Below, piece after piece: positions 1-5,148 of a stretch of 5,740 bases of DNA. The stretch is taken from assembly GCA_007127615.1 (NCBI GenBank), contig SKZB01000341.1, positions 1 to 5,740 of the forward strand, given 5' to 3'. This DNA comes from Phycisphaerales bacterium. GTDB lineage: Bacteria; Planctomycetota; Phycisphaerae; Phycisphaerales; SM1A02. The translations under genes were made by a program, and so were the position numbers. Positions within the stretch are counted from its first letter, which is position 1. Each line of letters starts with the position of its first letter. The notes under the pieces are model-generated. The model had not been told where the DNA came from and searched no databases. It worked only from the letters and a program-made list of their open reading frames with translations.

Positions 1-190
1 CATCGTTCTCTACGAGCATCAACAATGCCTCACGCCACTGACGCACATAATCTTCAACTGTCCAATCTGTGAGATCCAGCTCTGACTCCTCGATAAAATC
101 ACCAAGCACAATCCGGCAGGCAAACTCGCCGTACGGGTTTTGAACATTGGTGACCGCAAATCGATCCGAATCAACTCGACGCGAAGTCAT
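1..190 (-). CDS. Small protein with DW..EDY..QW motif, possible CdiI-like immunity protein (partial, 3' end outside window)
   Basis: Seen: an open frame reads leftward from the ATG at 190 off the window edge, giving 63 residues. It starts MTSRRVDSDRFAV and contains GEFACRIVLGDFIEE (residues 21-35) and then DWTVEDYVRQWREALLMLV (42-60), with W43, Y48, Q51 and W52 as striking positions. A GGAG box (complement of 202-205) lies 11 nt before the start, and a perfect TATAAT lies at 252-247, so it probably has its own promoter. Recalled pattern: a 'GDF.E' strand followed by 'W..edY..QW.eal' is what I associate with immunity proteins of contact-dependent growth inhibition (CdiI N-terminal domain type), which bind and neutralise a cognate toxin domain in the cytoplasm. 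No signal peptide is visible, which fits. No toxin gene is in the window, so the immunity reading is inference from a short fragment. That a gene is here is fairly sure; its function is not. Confidence 0.6.
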   Translation of the reverse strand, partial: MTSRRVDSDRFAVTNVQNPYGEFACRIVLGDFIEESELDLTDWTVEDYVRQWREALLMLVEND

Positions 191-201
191 GGGCCCAAAA
201 A

Positions 202-205
202 CTCC
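202..205 (-). promoter_or_regulatory. Ribosome binding site (GGAG) for the 1-190 gene
   Basis: On the minus strand GACGGAG precedes the ATG at 190 with an 11-nt A/T- and G/C-mixed gap. The spacing is somewhat long, but this is the only purine-rich box near the start and supports choosing this ATG. Confidence 0.5.
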
Positions 206-246
206 GTCAGATTTTCATTGTAAGTCCCATTGTGCCTACCCTTTCG

Positions 247-276
247 ATTATACATTTTCCGGCGCTTCAGGAATTC
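247..276 (-). promoter_or_regulatory. Candidate sigma70-type promoter for the 1-190 gene
   Basis: The minus strand has a perfect TATAAT (complement of 247-252) preceded directly by TG. The -35 side is poor: GAATTC at 276-271 is the nearest hexamer, with an 18-bp spacer. Transcription would start near position 240 and give a leader of about 50 nt before the ATG at 190. The perfect -10 in an otherwise GC-rich genome is the main evidence. Confidence 0.4.
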
Positions 277-493
277 GTGTGGGTAGTTGTTGCGGGGTAG
301 AGGTTCAGTCCGCTGAGGTGGAAGGAGCGTGTGTGGCGGTTGCCTTCACGGCACGTGATGCGTCTGACTCGCAACATAGGTAACGGCAGATCGCCTCCGG
401 CCCTCGACAGGTGCTCGTCACTCGCTCATGCCCATCATGGCGGAAGACCGGTCGGTCCGCATGGCCCAGCCCTTTCGGGGGGAGCCAGGGGGC

Positions 494-520
494 GTGGGGG
501 CTCGCGGCGAAGCTCCCCAC
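494..520. repeat. Strong hairpin in GC-rich intergenic core
   Basis: GTGGGG (494-499) plus GCT (500-502) pairs with AGC (511-513) and CCCCAC (515-520). This makes a 9-bp stem with one bulged T at 514 and an 8-nt loop. An alternative, mutually exclusive pairing is GGGGAGC (479-485) with GCTCCCC (512-518). It lies about 90 nt past the stop of the minus-strand gene ending at 612, but no U-tract follows on either strand, so a classical intrinsic terminator is not supported. Confidence 0.55.
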
Positions 521-611
521 AACGCGGGTCGAGACGTCAAACAGCCCACACGACTTCCGGATGATCCTCATTAACGCGATTTCGAGTCCATCCGTTTGGA
601 ACATTCTCATG

Positions 612-1190
612 CTATTCGGCGTGCCTGTATACCGCGACAGCATGAACTCCACCCATCTCCTTTGACTCACGCAATACCCCGAGACATTCCGCGCATACTA
701 GCGCATCTTCAGCCGATTGCAATAGCCCGTTGTCATTACGGCGATGTCGGATGTAACTAGCGGTAACAGCAACAATGGCCTCTTCAAGCCGTTCCGATTC
801 CGTCATCTGATCAGCAATCTCCGTTGACTCATCAAGCATGCCATTCGCCAGGTACGAGAAAGCCAGATTGTTGGTGACCAGATCATAGCCGAGGAATTGC
901 GCGGTCGTTCCCGCTGGCATTTCCGTGGTTGAATAAAACTCGACAATTTCCAACGGCTGATTCACATCGAATTCAGCATAAATCTGGACAAGTGACTTCG
1001 CCAGTGACTCATCATTTAAATAACCGTGCAATGCCGATTCTTCGCAGTAGCGATAGAATGCCTCGTTAGCGGGATGACTTGCGCTGAGGTGCTGAACATA
1101 GGTTGGGCCAGACCTATCTAAGCCGCGATATTGCGCATACCGAGATTCATATAGCCCCGATCTATCGGTTCGTACAATGCGTAGTTTCAT
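612..1190 (-). CDS. Unrecognised acidic protein, 192 aa
   Basis: Seen: an uninterrupted frame from ATG at 1190 to TAG at 614-612. The product is soluble-looking, with no signal peptide or membrane segment, and clearly acidic: I count about 29 Asp/Glu against about 16 Lys/Arg. The N-terminal 50 residues are Arg/Tyr-rich (MKLRIVRTDRSGLYESRYAQY). The middle has strand-like hydrophobic stretches (LEIVEFYSTTEMP, QFLGYDLVTNNLAFSYL), and residues from about 115 on are probably helical (LDESTEIADQMTESERLEEAIVAV). No family is recognised. A moderate-size acidic cytosolic protein in low-GC DNA next to an immunity-like gene is the profile of many immunity or effector-antidote proteins, but that is inference by neighbourhood. 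No clear Shine-Dalgarno precedes the ATG. CATAAT (complement of 1224-1229) is a weak -10 candidate. Codon use is AT-richer than in the genes to the right. Confidence 0.7.
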   Translation of the reverse strand: MKLRIVRTDRSGLYESRYAQYRGLDRSGPTYVQHLSASHPANEAFYRYCEESALHGYLNDESLAKSLVQIYAEFDVNQPLEIVEFYSTTEMPAGTTAQFLGYDLVTNNLAFSYLANGMLDESTEIADQMTESERLEEAIVAVTASYIRHRRNDNGLLQSAEDALVCAECLGVLRESKEMGGVHAVAVYRHAE

Positions 1191-1392
1191 ATGCGATGAT
1201 GCTCGTGGAATCTATCTGCAGAAATTATGAGCTATAACCAGAAGTTGTGTATGACGGAATGAAAACGGCGGTGTACCTTGGGTTGTTCAACCAATCCAAA
1301 GCGGCCCACGCGGCCGACCCGGGCAGGAGTACATTACCATGACAGAAGCTACCACCAACACCTTTGATTCATTTCCGTCATGCCGAAAGATC
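1191..1392. other. Junction region between low-GC left end and GC-rich core genes
   Basis: AT-rich up to about 1260 (leader and promoter area of the 612-1190 gene), then rising in G+C to the AGGAG/ATG start signal at 1324-1341. On the right it abuts the stop codon of the SpoU methyltransferase at 1393. Apart from the orphan start described separately I see no complete gene. CGGCCCACGCGGCCG (around 1302-1316) is a short interrupted palindrome just before the start signal. Confidence 0.5.
1324..1328 (+). promoter_or_regulatory. Ribosome binding site AGGAG before the 1339 start
   Basis: AGGAG sits 10 nt before ATG at 1339. It is the best Shine-Dalgarno match in the window, which is notable because most genes here have poor ones. 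Confidence 0.5.
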
Positions 1393-1515
1393 CTATTCTC
1401 CAGCGCGATCCATCAACGCATACAGAAACACCGCCGAGGCGACGGCGACGTTCAGGGACGGGACGCCCGGCTGCATCGGAATCGCCGCAATTCTGTCGCA
1501 CAGCGCCATTGTTGA
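1339..1515 (+). pseudogene. Orphan gene start, possibly truncated DEAD-box helicase 5' end (58-codon frame)
   Basis: Seen: AGGAG, then ATG at 1339, reading MTEATTNTFDSFPS and continuing to TGA at 1513-1515. From 1393 on, the frame is antisense to the conserved C-terminus of the SpoU methyltransferase and its translation (Arg/His-rich, no motif) looks like shadow sequence. Known: many DEAD-box RNA helicases begin with a short tail and then an F-x-x-F segment upstream of the Q motif, and 'TFDSFP' fits that. Inference: a genuine plus-strand gene began here and lost all but its first 13-17 codons when the present junction with the methyltransferase 3' end formed at about 1378-1393. Alternatives: a real 58-aa small protein overlapping the methyltransferase end, or a chance start signal. 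The good start signal is directly visible; the helicase link rests on six residues and is weak. Confidence 0.3.
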
Positions 1516-2238
1516 TTCACGCAGACCGTCATGCTCCGCGCCGAGAACAATCGCGGTGCGCCGCGAACGCTCGAGTTCCCAGAGCGGCACCGAGCGATCG
1601 TTCGATTCCGCGCCGATCAACTTCATTCCCCACTCGGCTTTCAACGCCCCGAGATCGCGCGGCCAGTCATCGCTCACCGCCCAGGGCACGGAGAGCGTAT
1701 GCCCCGCCGAGACCCGGATCGCCTTGCGGTACAGCGGATCGCAGCACGCCGGGTCGAGCAGGACGCCGTCCACCCCGAACGCGGCGGCGTTGCGGAACAG
1801 GCCGCCCATGTTGTCCACGTTCGTGATGCCTTCGGCGAGAAGCAGGGTCAGCGAAGTCTTCTCCCGCAGATGGCCGAGAGCGGCGTTCAACGTGATCTCA
1901 TGCCAGCGCGGCCGGTATCCCGCGGCAAGCACGCCCCGGTGGATGTGAAAGCCGGCGATACCGGTCATCAGTTCGACCTCGGCGAGATAGACCGGCGCCC
2001 GAAGATCCGCCTCATCGATCGCTCCGCGCAGCCGTTCGTACTTGTTCGGGCTGAGAAACAGTGAATGCAGACGCTCGGGCGTGCGCAGCAGGCGGCGGAT
2101 CACGAGTTCGCTCTCCGCCATGAAGAGATTATCGCGGCCGCGCAGATCCTTGTCGCGCACGTCCCGGTAGGGTTCGACGCGCGGATCATCGAGCGCGGTG
2201 ATGGTCTGGACCGTGGGCATCGCGGGTGACCGGCTCAT
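1393..2238 (-). CDS. SpoU/TrmH-family RNA 2'-O-ribose methyltransferase, 281 aa
   Basis: Predicted to transfer a methyl group from S-adenosylmethionine to a ribose 2'-OH of rRNA or tRNA in the cytoplasm, using the trefoil-knot SPOUT fold. Seen: an N-terminal substrate-binding-like part (about 8-105, with DDPRVEPYRDVRDKDL and a MAESE segment). The three SpoU motifs follow: motif 1 NMGGLFRNAAAFGVDG (143-158) with the catalytic-type Arg149; motif 2 IVLGAEHDGL (230-239); motif 3 IPMQPGVPSLNVAVASAV (253-270) with Ser261 and Asn263. DPLYRKAIRVSAGH (167-180) is also typical. The length is normal and all key residues are present. The start at 2238 follows GAGG (2249-2246), which overlaps the TGA of the upstream peptidase gene (9-bp gap), so translation is probably coupled. 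ATG at 2220 is an alternative start six codons in. The exact RNA target cannot be read from sequence, so no symbol is given (RlmB, TsnR-like and YsgA-like members look similar). Confidence 0.93.
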   Translation of the reverse strand: MSRSPAMPTVQTITALDDPRVEPYRDVRDKDLRGRDNLFMAESELVIRRLLRTPERLHSLFLSPNKYERLRGAIDEADLRAPVYLAEVELMTGIAGFHIHRGVLAAGYRPRWHEITLNAALGHLREKTSLTLLLAEGITNVDNMGGLFRNAAAFGVDGVLLDPACCDPLYRKAIRVSAGHTLSVPWAVSDDWPRDLGALKAEWGMKLIGAESNDRSVPLWELERSRRTAIVLGAEHDGLRESTMALCDRIAAIPMQPGVPSLNVAVASAVFLYALMDRAGE

Positions 2239-2245
2239 TCCCCGT

Positions 2246-2249
2246 CCTC
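2246..2249 (-). promoter_or_regulatory. Ribosome binding site overlapping the upstream stop codon
   Basis: The minus strand reads TGAGGACGGGGAATG: the TGA of the peptidase gene (2250-2248) shares its bases with a GAGG box placed 7 nt before the methyltransferase ATG at 2238. This fixes the start and suggests termination-reinitiation coupling. Confidence 0.55.
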
Positions 2250-4035
2250 ATTCCCCGAAAGACGCGATCCAGTCCCCCACCCGCCGCTCCAAGACCGGCA
2301 GCGGGATTGCGCCGGCAAGCAGAACCACATCGTGAAACTCGCGCAGATCAAACTGCGCCCCCAGTGCCTCTTCCGCGCGCCGGCGCAGTTGGCGAATCCG
2401 GAGCTCGCCGATCTTGTACGCCGTCGCCTGGCCCGGCCAGGCGATGTAGCGATCGACTTCCGTCACGATGTTCAACTCACTCAAAGCGGTGTTCTCGTTC
2501 ATGAAATCGATCGCTCTTTCGCGCGTCCAGCCGAGCGCGTGCATGCCGGGATCGACCACCAGACGGCAGGCGCGCCACATCTCGTAGAGCAGCCGGCCGA
2601 AGTCATCGTAGGGATCCTCGTACATGCCCATCTCGATCCCGAGCCGTTCGGAGTACAGCGCCCACCCTTCGCCGAACGCGGTGAACCACGTGTCACGCCG
2701 GAACTCGGGAATGTCCTCCAGCTCCTGCGCGATGGCGATCTGGTGGTGATGGCCCGGCACGGCTTCGTGGATCGCCAGCGCGATCATTTCGTACTTCGGC
2801 CGCTGGTCCAGCCGGTAGGTGTTCGCGTAGAACACGCCCGGCTGCCCCGCTTCGAGCGAACCGCTCTGGTAGTACGCGGTCGTCTGTGTCGGCGCCATGA
2901 AACGCGGAATCTCCCTGACCGTATACGGCAACCGGGGCAAGGTTCGGAAGAGCGAGGGCATGTGCCCATCCACGATCTTGCAGATGTTGCGGTACTCCGC
3001 GAGCAGCTCTTCCGGATCATCAAAGTAGAACCGCTCATCGGCGCGCAGGTAACTCACGAATGCGCTGAAAAGCGCATCGTCATCGAGCGCTGACTTCTCC
3101 GGATGCAGTTCGAGAAAATCAGAGCGGCGGATGACTTCCATCATCTCCGCGCGAATCCGCGCGACTTCCGAGAGGCCGACCTCGTGAATCTCCCGCGCGG
3201 TCATGTCGGTGGTGGTCATCACCCAGAGCTGGTGATCGTAGTACGCCTCGCCGTCGGGCCAGTCCGCCGCGGCGATCGTCTCGCGGCAGCCGGGCAGGTA
3301 CGCCTCCACCATGAACGCGCCGAACCGTTCGATCGCCGCGCGCACGTCGGGCTCGATCTGTTCACGAAACCGGCGCCGGATGGAATCCCGCTGCGCTTCG
3401 GAAATCGAGCCGGGCATCCGCGCCAGCGGCTGACGAAGCGTGTTCAATCCCCCTCCTTCCAGCAGCGCATCGAACTGCGCGGGGATCCCCTGCAGAACGA
3501 CCCGCGGCGGGGTGCGCCCCTCCTCCAGTCCGATCCGCATTCGGGTGATGTAATCATCAATCATCCGCGGCACCTGTTCCAGCCGCGCGAGATAGTTCTC
3601 GTAGTCGGTCGCGTTCCGGAAGGGCACCCGTTCCGCCATCTGCGCCACGCGCTGGTGCGGCCCGGACCGGCCGCTCACCGGCGCGAGGAAGTCGCGGTGC
3701 GCATGACCGTCGATCGACCGGCGAAGACTCAGTTCGAAGAGTTCGTAGTTGATGCGGTCCTGATCGCCGAGAACATCGAAATCGATCTCGCCGAGCCGCC
3801 CGAGGAGGTCCACGGTCTCCCGGTGCCGCCGTTCGATCGCGCGCACGCTCTGGTCGGTGATCCGGTCGGCGTAGCGTTCGTCGCCGCGGGCGAGCGCCCG
3901 CTCGGGAAACTCCCGCATCTGCCATTCGTGCCGCTCTTCGAAGAGCGCGTGAAGCCGCCCGGCATCGTTTGATTCAGCCGGCGGGGTGAAAAACAGACTC
4001 AGCACGGCGAGGAGGGTGCATGAAGTGATCATCAT
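2248..4035 (-). CDS. Exported DUF885-family putative zinc metallopeptidase, 595 aa
   Basis: Likely a periplasmic or secreted peptidase; family members carry an HExxxGH-type metal site, and substrates are mostly undefined. Seen: a short signal peptide MMITSCTLLAVLSLFFTPPAES (1-22, no lipobox). A long helical body follows, starting HALFEERHEWQMREFPERAL. The signature HEAVPGHHHQ is at 423-432 (likely metal ligands His423 and His429/430, catalytic Glu424), then FGEGWALYSERLG (454-466) with a conserved Glu463 as probable third ligand, and DPGMHALGWTRERAIDFM (495-512). These are the DUF885 landmarks in the right order, and length about 600 is usual. Start choice: the frame stays open upstream to 4926 only because it runs antisense through the neighbouring methyltransferase. 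The signal peptide begins at 4035 (or Met2 at 4032), so the upstream 297 codons are not coding. There is no Shine-Dalgarno. First gene of a two-gene operon with the SpoU methyltransferase. Confidence 0.9.
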   Translation of the reverse strand: MMITSCTLLAVLSLFFTPPAESNDAGRLHALFEERHEWQMREFPERALARGDERYADRITDQSVRAIERRHRETVDLLGRLGEIDFDVLGDQDRINYELFELSLRRSIDGHAHRDFLAPVSGRSGPHQRVAQMAERVPFRNATDYENYLARLEQVPRMIDDYITRMRIGLEEGRTPPRVVLQGIPAQFDALLEGGGLNTLRQPLARMPGSISEAQRDSIRRRFREQIEPDVRAAIERFGAFMVEAYLPGCRETIAAADWPDGEAYYDHQLWVMTTTDMTAREIHEVGLSEVARIRAEMMEVIRRSDFLELHPEKSALDDDALFSAFVSYLRADERFYFDDPEELLAEYRNICKIVDGHMPSLFRTLPRLPYTVREIPRFMAPTQTTAYYQSGSLEAGQPGVFYANTYRLDQRPKYEMIALAIHEAVPGHHHQIAIAQELEDIPEFRRDTWFTAFGEGWALYSERLGIEMGMYEDPYDDFGRLLYEMWRACRLVVDPGMHALGWTRERAIDFMNENTALSELNIVTEVDRYIAWPGQATAYKIGELRIRQLRRRAEEALGAQFDLREFHDVVLLAGAIPLPVLERRVGDWIASFGE

Positions 4036-4104
4036 GCCATCAGGATACCCCAATCGGGGCGATCGGCGGCCCGGCGGCTGATTTTGCGATACCCTTCCCG
4101 CGTG
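4036..4104. promoter_or_regulatory. Divergent promoter region between peptidase and methyltransferase genes
   Basis: Only 69 bp separate the two divergent starts and neither gene has a Shine-Dalgarno. A -10-like TATCCT (minus strand, 4047-4042) lies 6 nt before the peptidase ATG, and TACCCT (plus strand, 4090-4095) lies 9 nt before the methyltransferase ATG, so both messages may be leaderless or nearly so. GATACCC occurs twice in direct orientation (4044-4050, 4088-4094, 44 bp apart). CCCC-AATC-GGGG (4048-4059) is a small perfect hairpin. The -35 matches are poor, so the promoter assignment is tentative. Confidence 0.35.
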
Positions 4105-4755
4105 ATGAAGGACGATTCGAGAAGAGCGCAGAATCACCGGGCGGTCGTCGAGCACTACGCCGGAATTGCCGAGGCGTACGACCGGCGCTGGGATCGATAC
4201 ACCGAGCGCACCCTGGGGACATTGATTGAACACCTCGATCTCGAGCGGGCGAACGATCTGCTCGACGTGGCGTGCGGGACCGGACGGCTGGAAGTCAAGC
4301 TGCGGGAGCGGAAGCCGGCGTTGCGGCTGACCGGGACGGATCTCTCGCCGGACATGATCCGGGTCGCGCGAAAACGCCTGCCGGATGGCGATTCCCTGCG
4401 CTGGGACGTCGCCCCGGCCGAAGCGCTGCCGTACGAAGACGCCAGCTTCGATGCGGTCGTCTGCGCGAATGCGTTTCATCTGGTGCCGGATCAGCCGGCG
4501 GCGCTGAAGGAGTTTCACCGCGTGCTCCGGCCCAACGGGCAACTGGTGATCGTCGACTGGTGCCCGGAGTACTGGACCGTCGCGCTGCTGCTGAGGGGTT
4601 CCCGCCTGCTCGGCCGCCAGTATCGGCAGCTCTACCGCACCCGGGACTTCTCCGCGATCGTTGAACGCCACGGCTTTACGGTCAGAACCGCCCGCCCCTT
4701 CCGCGCGACCTGGTTCTGGGGATTGCACGTCATCGCGGCCGAACGGCGCGGCTGA
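4105..4755 (+). CDS. Class I SAM-dependent methyltransferase (Methyltransf_11/UbiE-like), 216 aa
   Basis: Predicted cytoplasmic enzyme moving a methyl group from S-adenosylmethionine to an unknown acceptor, with a Rossmann-like fold. Seen: an N-terminal helix with VVEHYAGIAEAYDRRWDRY (14-32), common in the UbiE/small-molecule group. Motif I is LLDVACGTG (52-60); the acidic residue after strand 2 is Asp79 in TGTDLS; the adenine-side region is DVAPAEALPYED (101-112); motif IV is SFDAVVCANAFHLV (114-127); LRPNGQLVIVDW (141-152) closes the core. The C-terminal quarter is Trp/Arg-rich (RATWFWGLHVIAAERRG). Size and motif order are normal and nothing is missing. Start: ATG at 4105 is preferred; GTG at 4102 is an alternative, and TTG at 4084 would place the start inside the shared promoter. 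It is transcribed divergently from the peptidase operon and stands alone, so the substrate cannot be inferred from neighbours. Confidence 0.88.
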   Translation: MKDDSRRAQNHRAVVEHYAGIAEAYDRRWDRYTERTLGTLIEHLDLERANDLLDVACGTGRLEVKLRERKPALRLTGTDLSPDMIRVARKRLPDGDSLRWDVAPAEALPYEDASFDAVVCANAFHLVPDQPAALKEFHRVLRPNGQLVIVDWCPEYWTVALLLRGSRLLGRQYRQLYRTRDFSAIVERHGFTVRTARPFRATWFWGLHVIAAERRG

Positions 4756-4760
4756 CCGAT

Positions 4761-4826
4761 CGGCCGGGTTCGGCCCGAATGGCCCGAATGGCCCGAATGG
4801 CCCGGATGGCCCGGATGGCCCGGCCG
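4761..4826. repeat. 9-bp tandem array flanked by 8-bp inverted repeat
   Basis: Five full units run 4772-4816: GGCCCGAAT three times, then GGCCCGGAT twice, plus a partial unit GGCCCGG (4817-4823). The array is bracketed by CGGCCGGG (4761-4768) and its exact reverse complement CCCGGCCG (4819-4826), so the whole array can form the loop of a long hairpin. It starts 5 bp after the methyltransferase stop codon. The 9-bp period is three codons, so it reads Gly-Pro-Asn/Asp on one strand and Gly-Pro-Ser/Phe on the other, but no gene uses it. Confidence 0.85.
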
Positions 4827-4922
4827 TCCGATTCCCGTGCCGCGCGGGGGGCGGGGCGAAAAATCCGCGGGGACCGAAAAAAACTGCCAAAGCGCTCACG
4901 GCGACCCCGGGCGTAGCCGATA

Positions 4923-4940
4923 ACACGTCGGCGACCGTGT
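4923..4940. repeat. Bulged hairpin in intergenic stretch
   Basis: ACACG (4923-4927) pairs with CGTGT (4936-4940), and TC (4928-4929) with GA (4933-4934), with one bulged C at 4935 and a 3-nt loop. It is followed by CACGGGACG with no U-tract. It may be a weak structural element or an operator-like imperfect palindrome; the role is unknown. Confidence 0.35.
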
Positions 4941-5026
4941 CACGGGACGTCTGCGGGGGCGACTCAAGCCCGGTGACGAAATCGTCCGATAAGCCAGTGT
5001 CGACTGATCTTGAAATGCAGACCGGG

Positions 5027-5096
5027 CCGGCGGAGCCGCCCTTCTTGGATGCGAATGAATTCCCCCCCGTCCGGCGGAGCCGCCCGGGTTGATGCG
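5027..5096. repeat. Two copies of a 27-bp GC-rich element, 44-bp pitch
   Basis: CCGGCGGAGCCGCCC occurs exactly at 5027-5041 and 5071-5085. In both copies a 3-nt variable gap is followed by TTGGATGCG (5045-5053) or TTGATGCG (5089-5096), so the duplicated unit is about 27 bp with one base deleted in the second copy. Each core is itself self-complementary (GGCGG/CCGCC around AG) and could form a tight hairpin. The second copy ends about 50 bp before the lipoprotein start. Confidence 0.75.
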
Positions 5097-5148
5097 GCCT
5101 CGGCCGTCAACTCCCTCTGCAGTGGATTCAGCCATGGAAACCGGTGTG

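Larger units (their letters stand above)
191..611. other. Intergenic stretch between the two left-end genes, with a GC-rich core
   Basis: No credible gene was found in these 421 bp. The left part (191-300) is AT-richer and holds the promoter and ribosome binding site of the 1-190 gene. The core (about 400-540) is abruptly GC-rich (41/60 at 421-480, 44/60 at 481-540), unlike the genes either side, and contains strong hairpin potential at 479-520. Several frames stay open through it on both strands, but they translate to Arg/Pro/Gly-rich sequence with no motif, and the longest minus-strand one overlaps the end of the 612-1190 gene in another frame. It may be a dispersed intergenic element or a remnant of host DNA; sequence alone cannot decide. 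Confidence 0.6.
4756..5148. other. Repeat-rich non-coding stretch before the lipoprotein gene
   Basis: 393 bp with no credible gene. Open frames cross it on both strands, but they are collagen-like (Gly-Pro-x) or Arg/Ser-rich translations of repeats without motifs or start signals. In order it holds the 9-bp tandem array with flanking inverted repeat (4761-4826), G-runs and an A7 tract (4845-4890), a bulged hairpin (4923-4940), and two copies of a 27-bp element (5027-5096). It should contain a terminator for the methyltransferase and a promoter for the lipoprotein gene, but neither is recognisable: no hairpin is followed by a U-tract on the plus strand, and I see no good -35/-10 pair. Confidence 0.6.

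Noticed and set aside
303..325. GGTTCAGTCC resembling a tRNA T-arm
   Set aside because: No matching acceptor, D or anticodon arms could be found around it on either strand.
305..670. A 121-codon minus-strand frame crossing the GC-rich patch
   Set aside because: It overlaps the end of the 612-1190 gene in another frame, crosses a sharp composition boundary, and has no motif. It is most likely fortuitous, though the GC-rich part may be a repeated element.
1364..2064. Three long plus-strand frames, Arg/Pro/Ser-rich
   Set aside because: They are antisense shadows of the SpoU methyltransferase, whose three family motifs are intact on the minus strand.
2332..3972. Long plus-strand frames (253 and 289 codons)
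   Set aside because: They are antisense to the DUF885 peptidase, which has the HEAVPGHHH signature and a signal peptide.
4772..4823. Short regularly repeated units resembling a CRISPR array
   Set aside because: The units are 9 bp and directly adjacent with no spacers, and no cas genes are present, so it is a simple tandem repeat.
4036..4926. An N-terminal extension of the peptidase gene giving an 892-residue protein with Gly-Pro-rich start
   Set aside because: It is antisense to a methyltransferase with intact motifs, has no family features, and the true signal peptide begins at 4035.
4661..5092. A plus-strand frame with collagen-like GPNGPNGPDGPDGP repeats
   Set aside because: The Gly-Pro pattern is just the 9-bp tandem array read in one frame. 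The frame overlaps the methyltransferase end and has no ribosome binding site or signal peptide.
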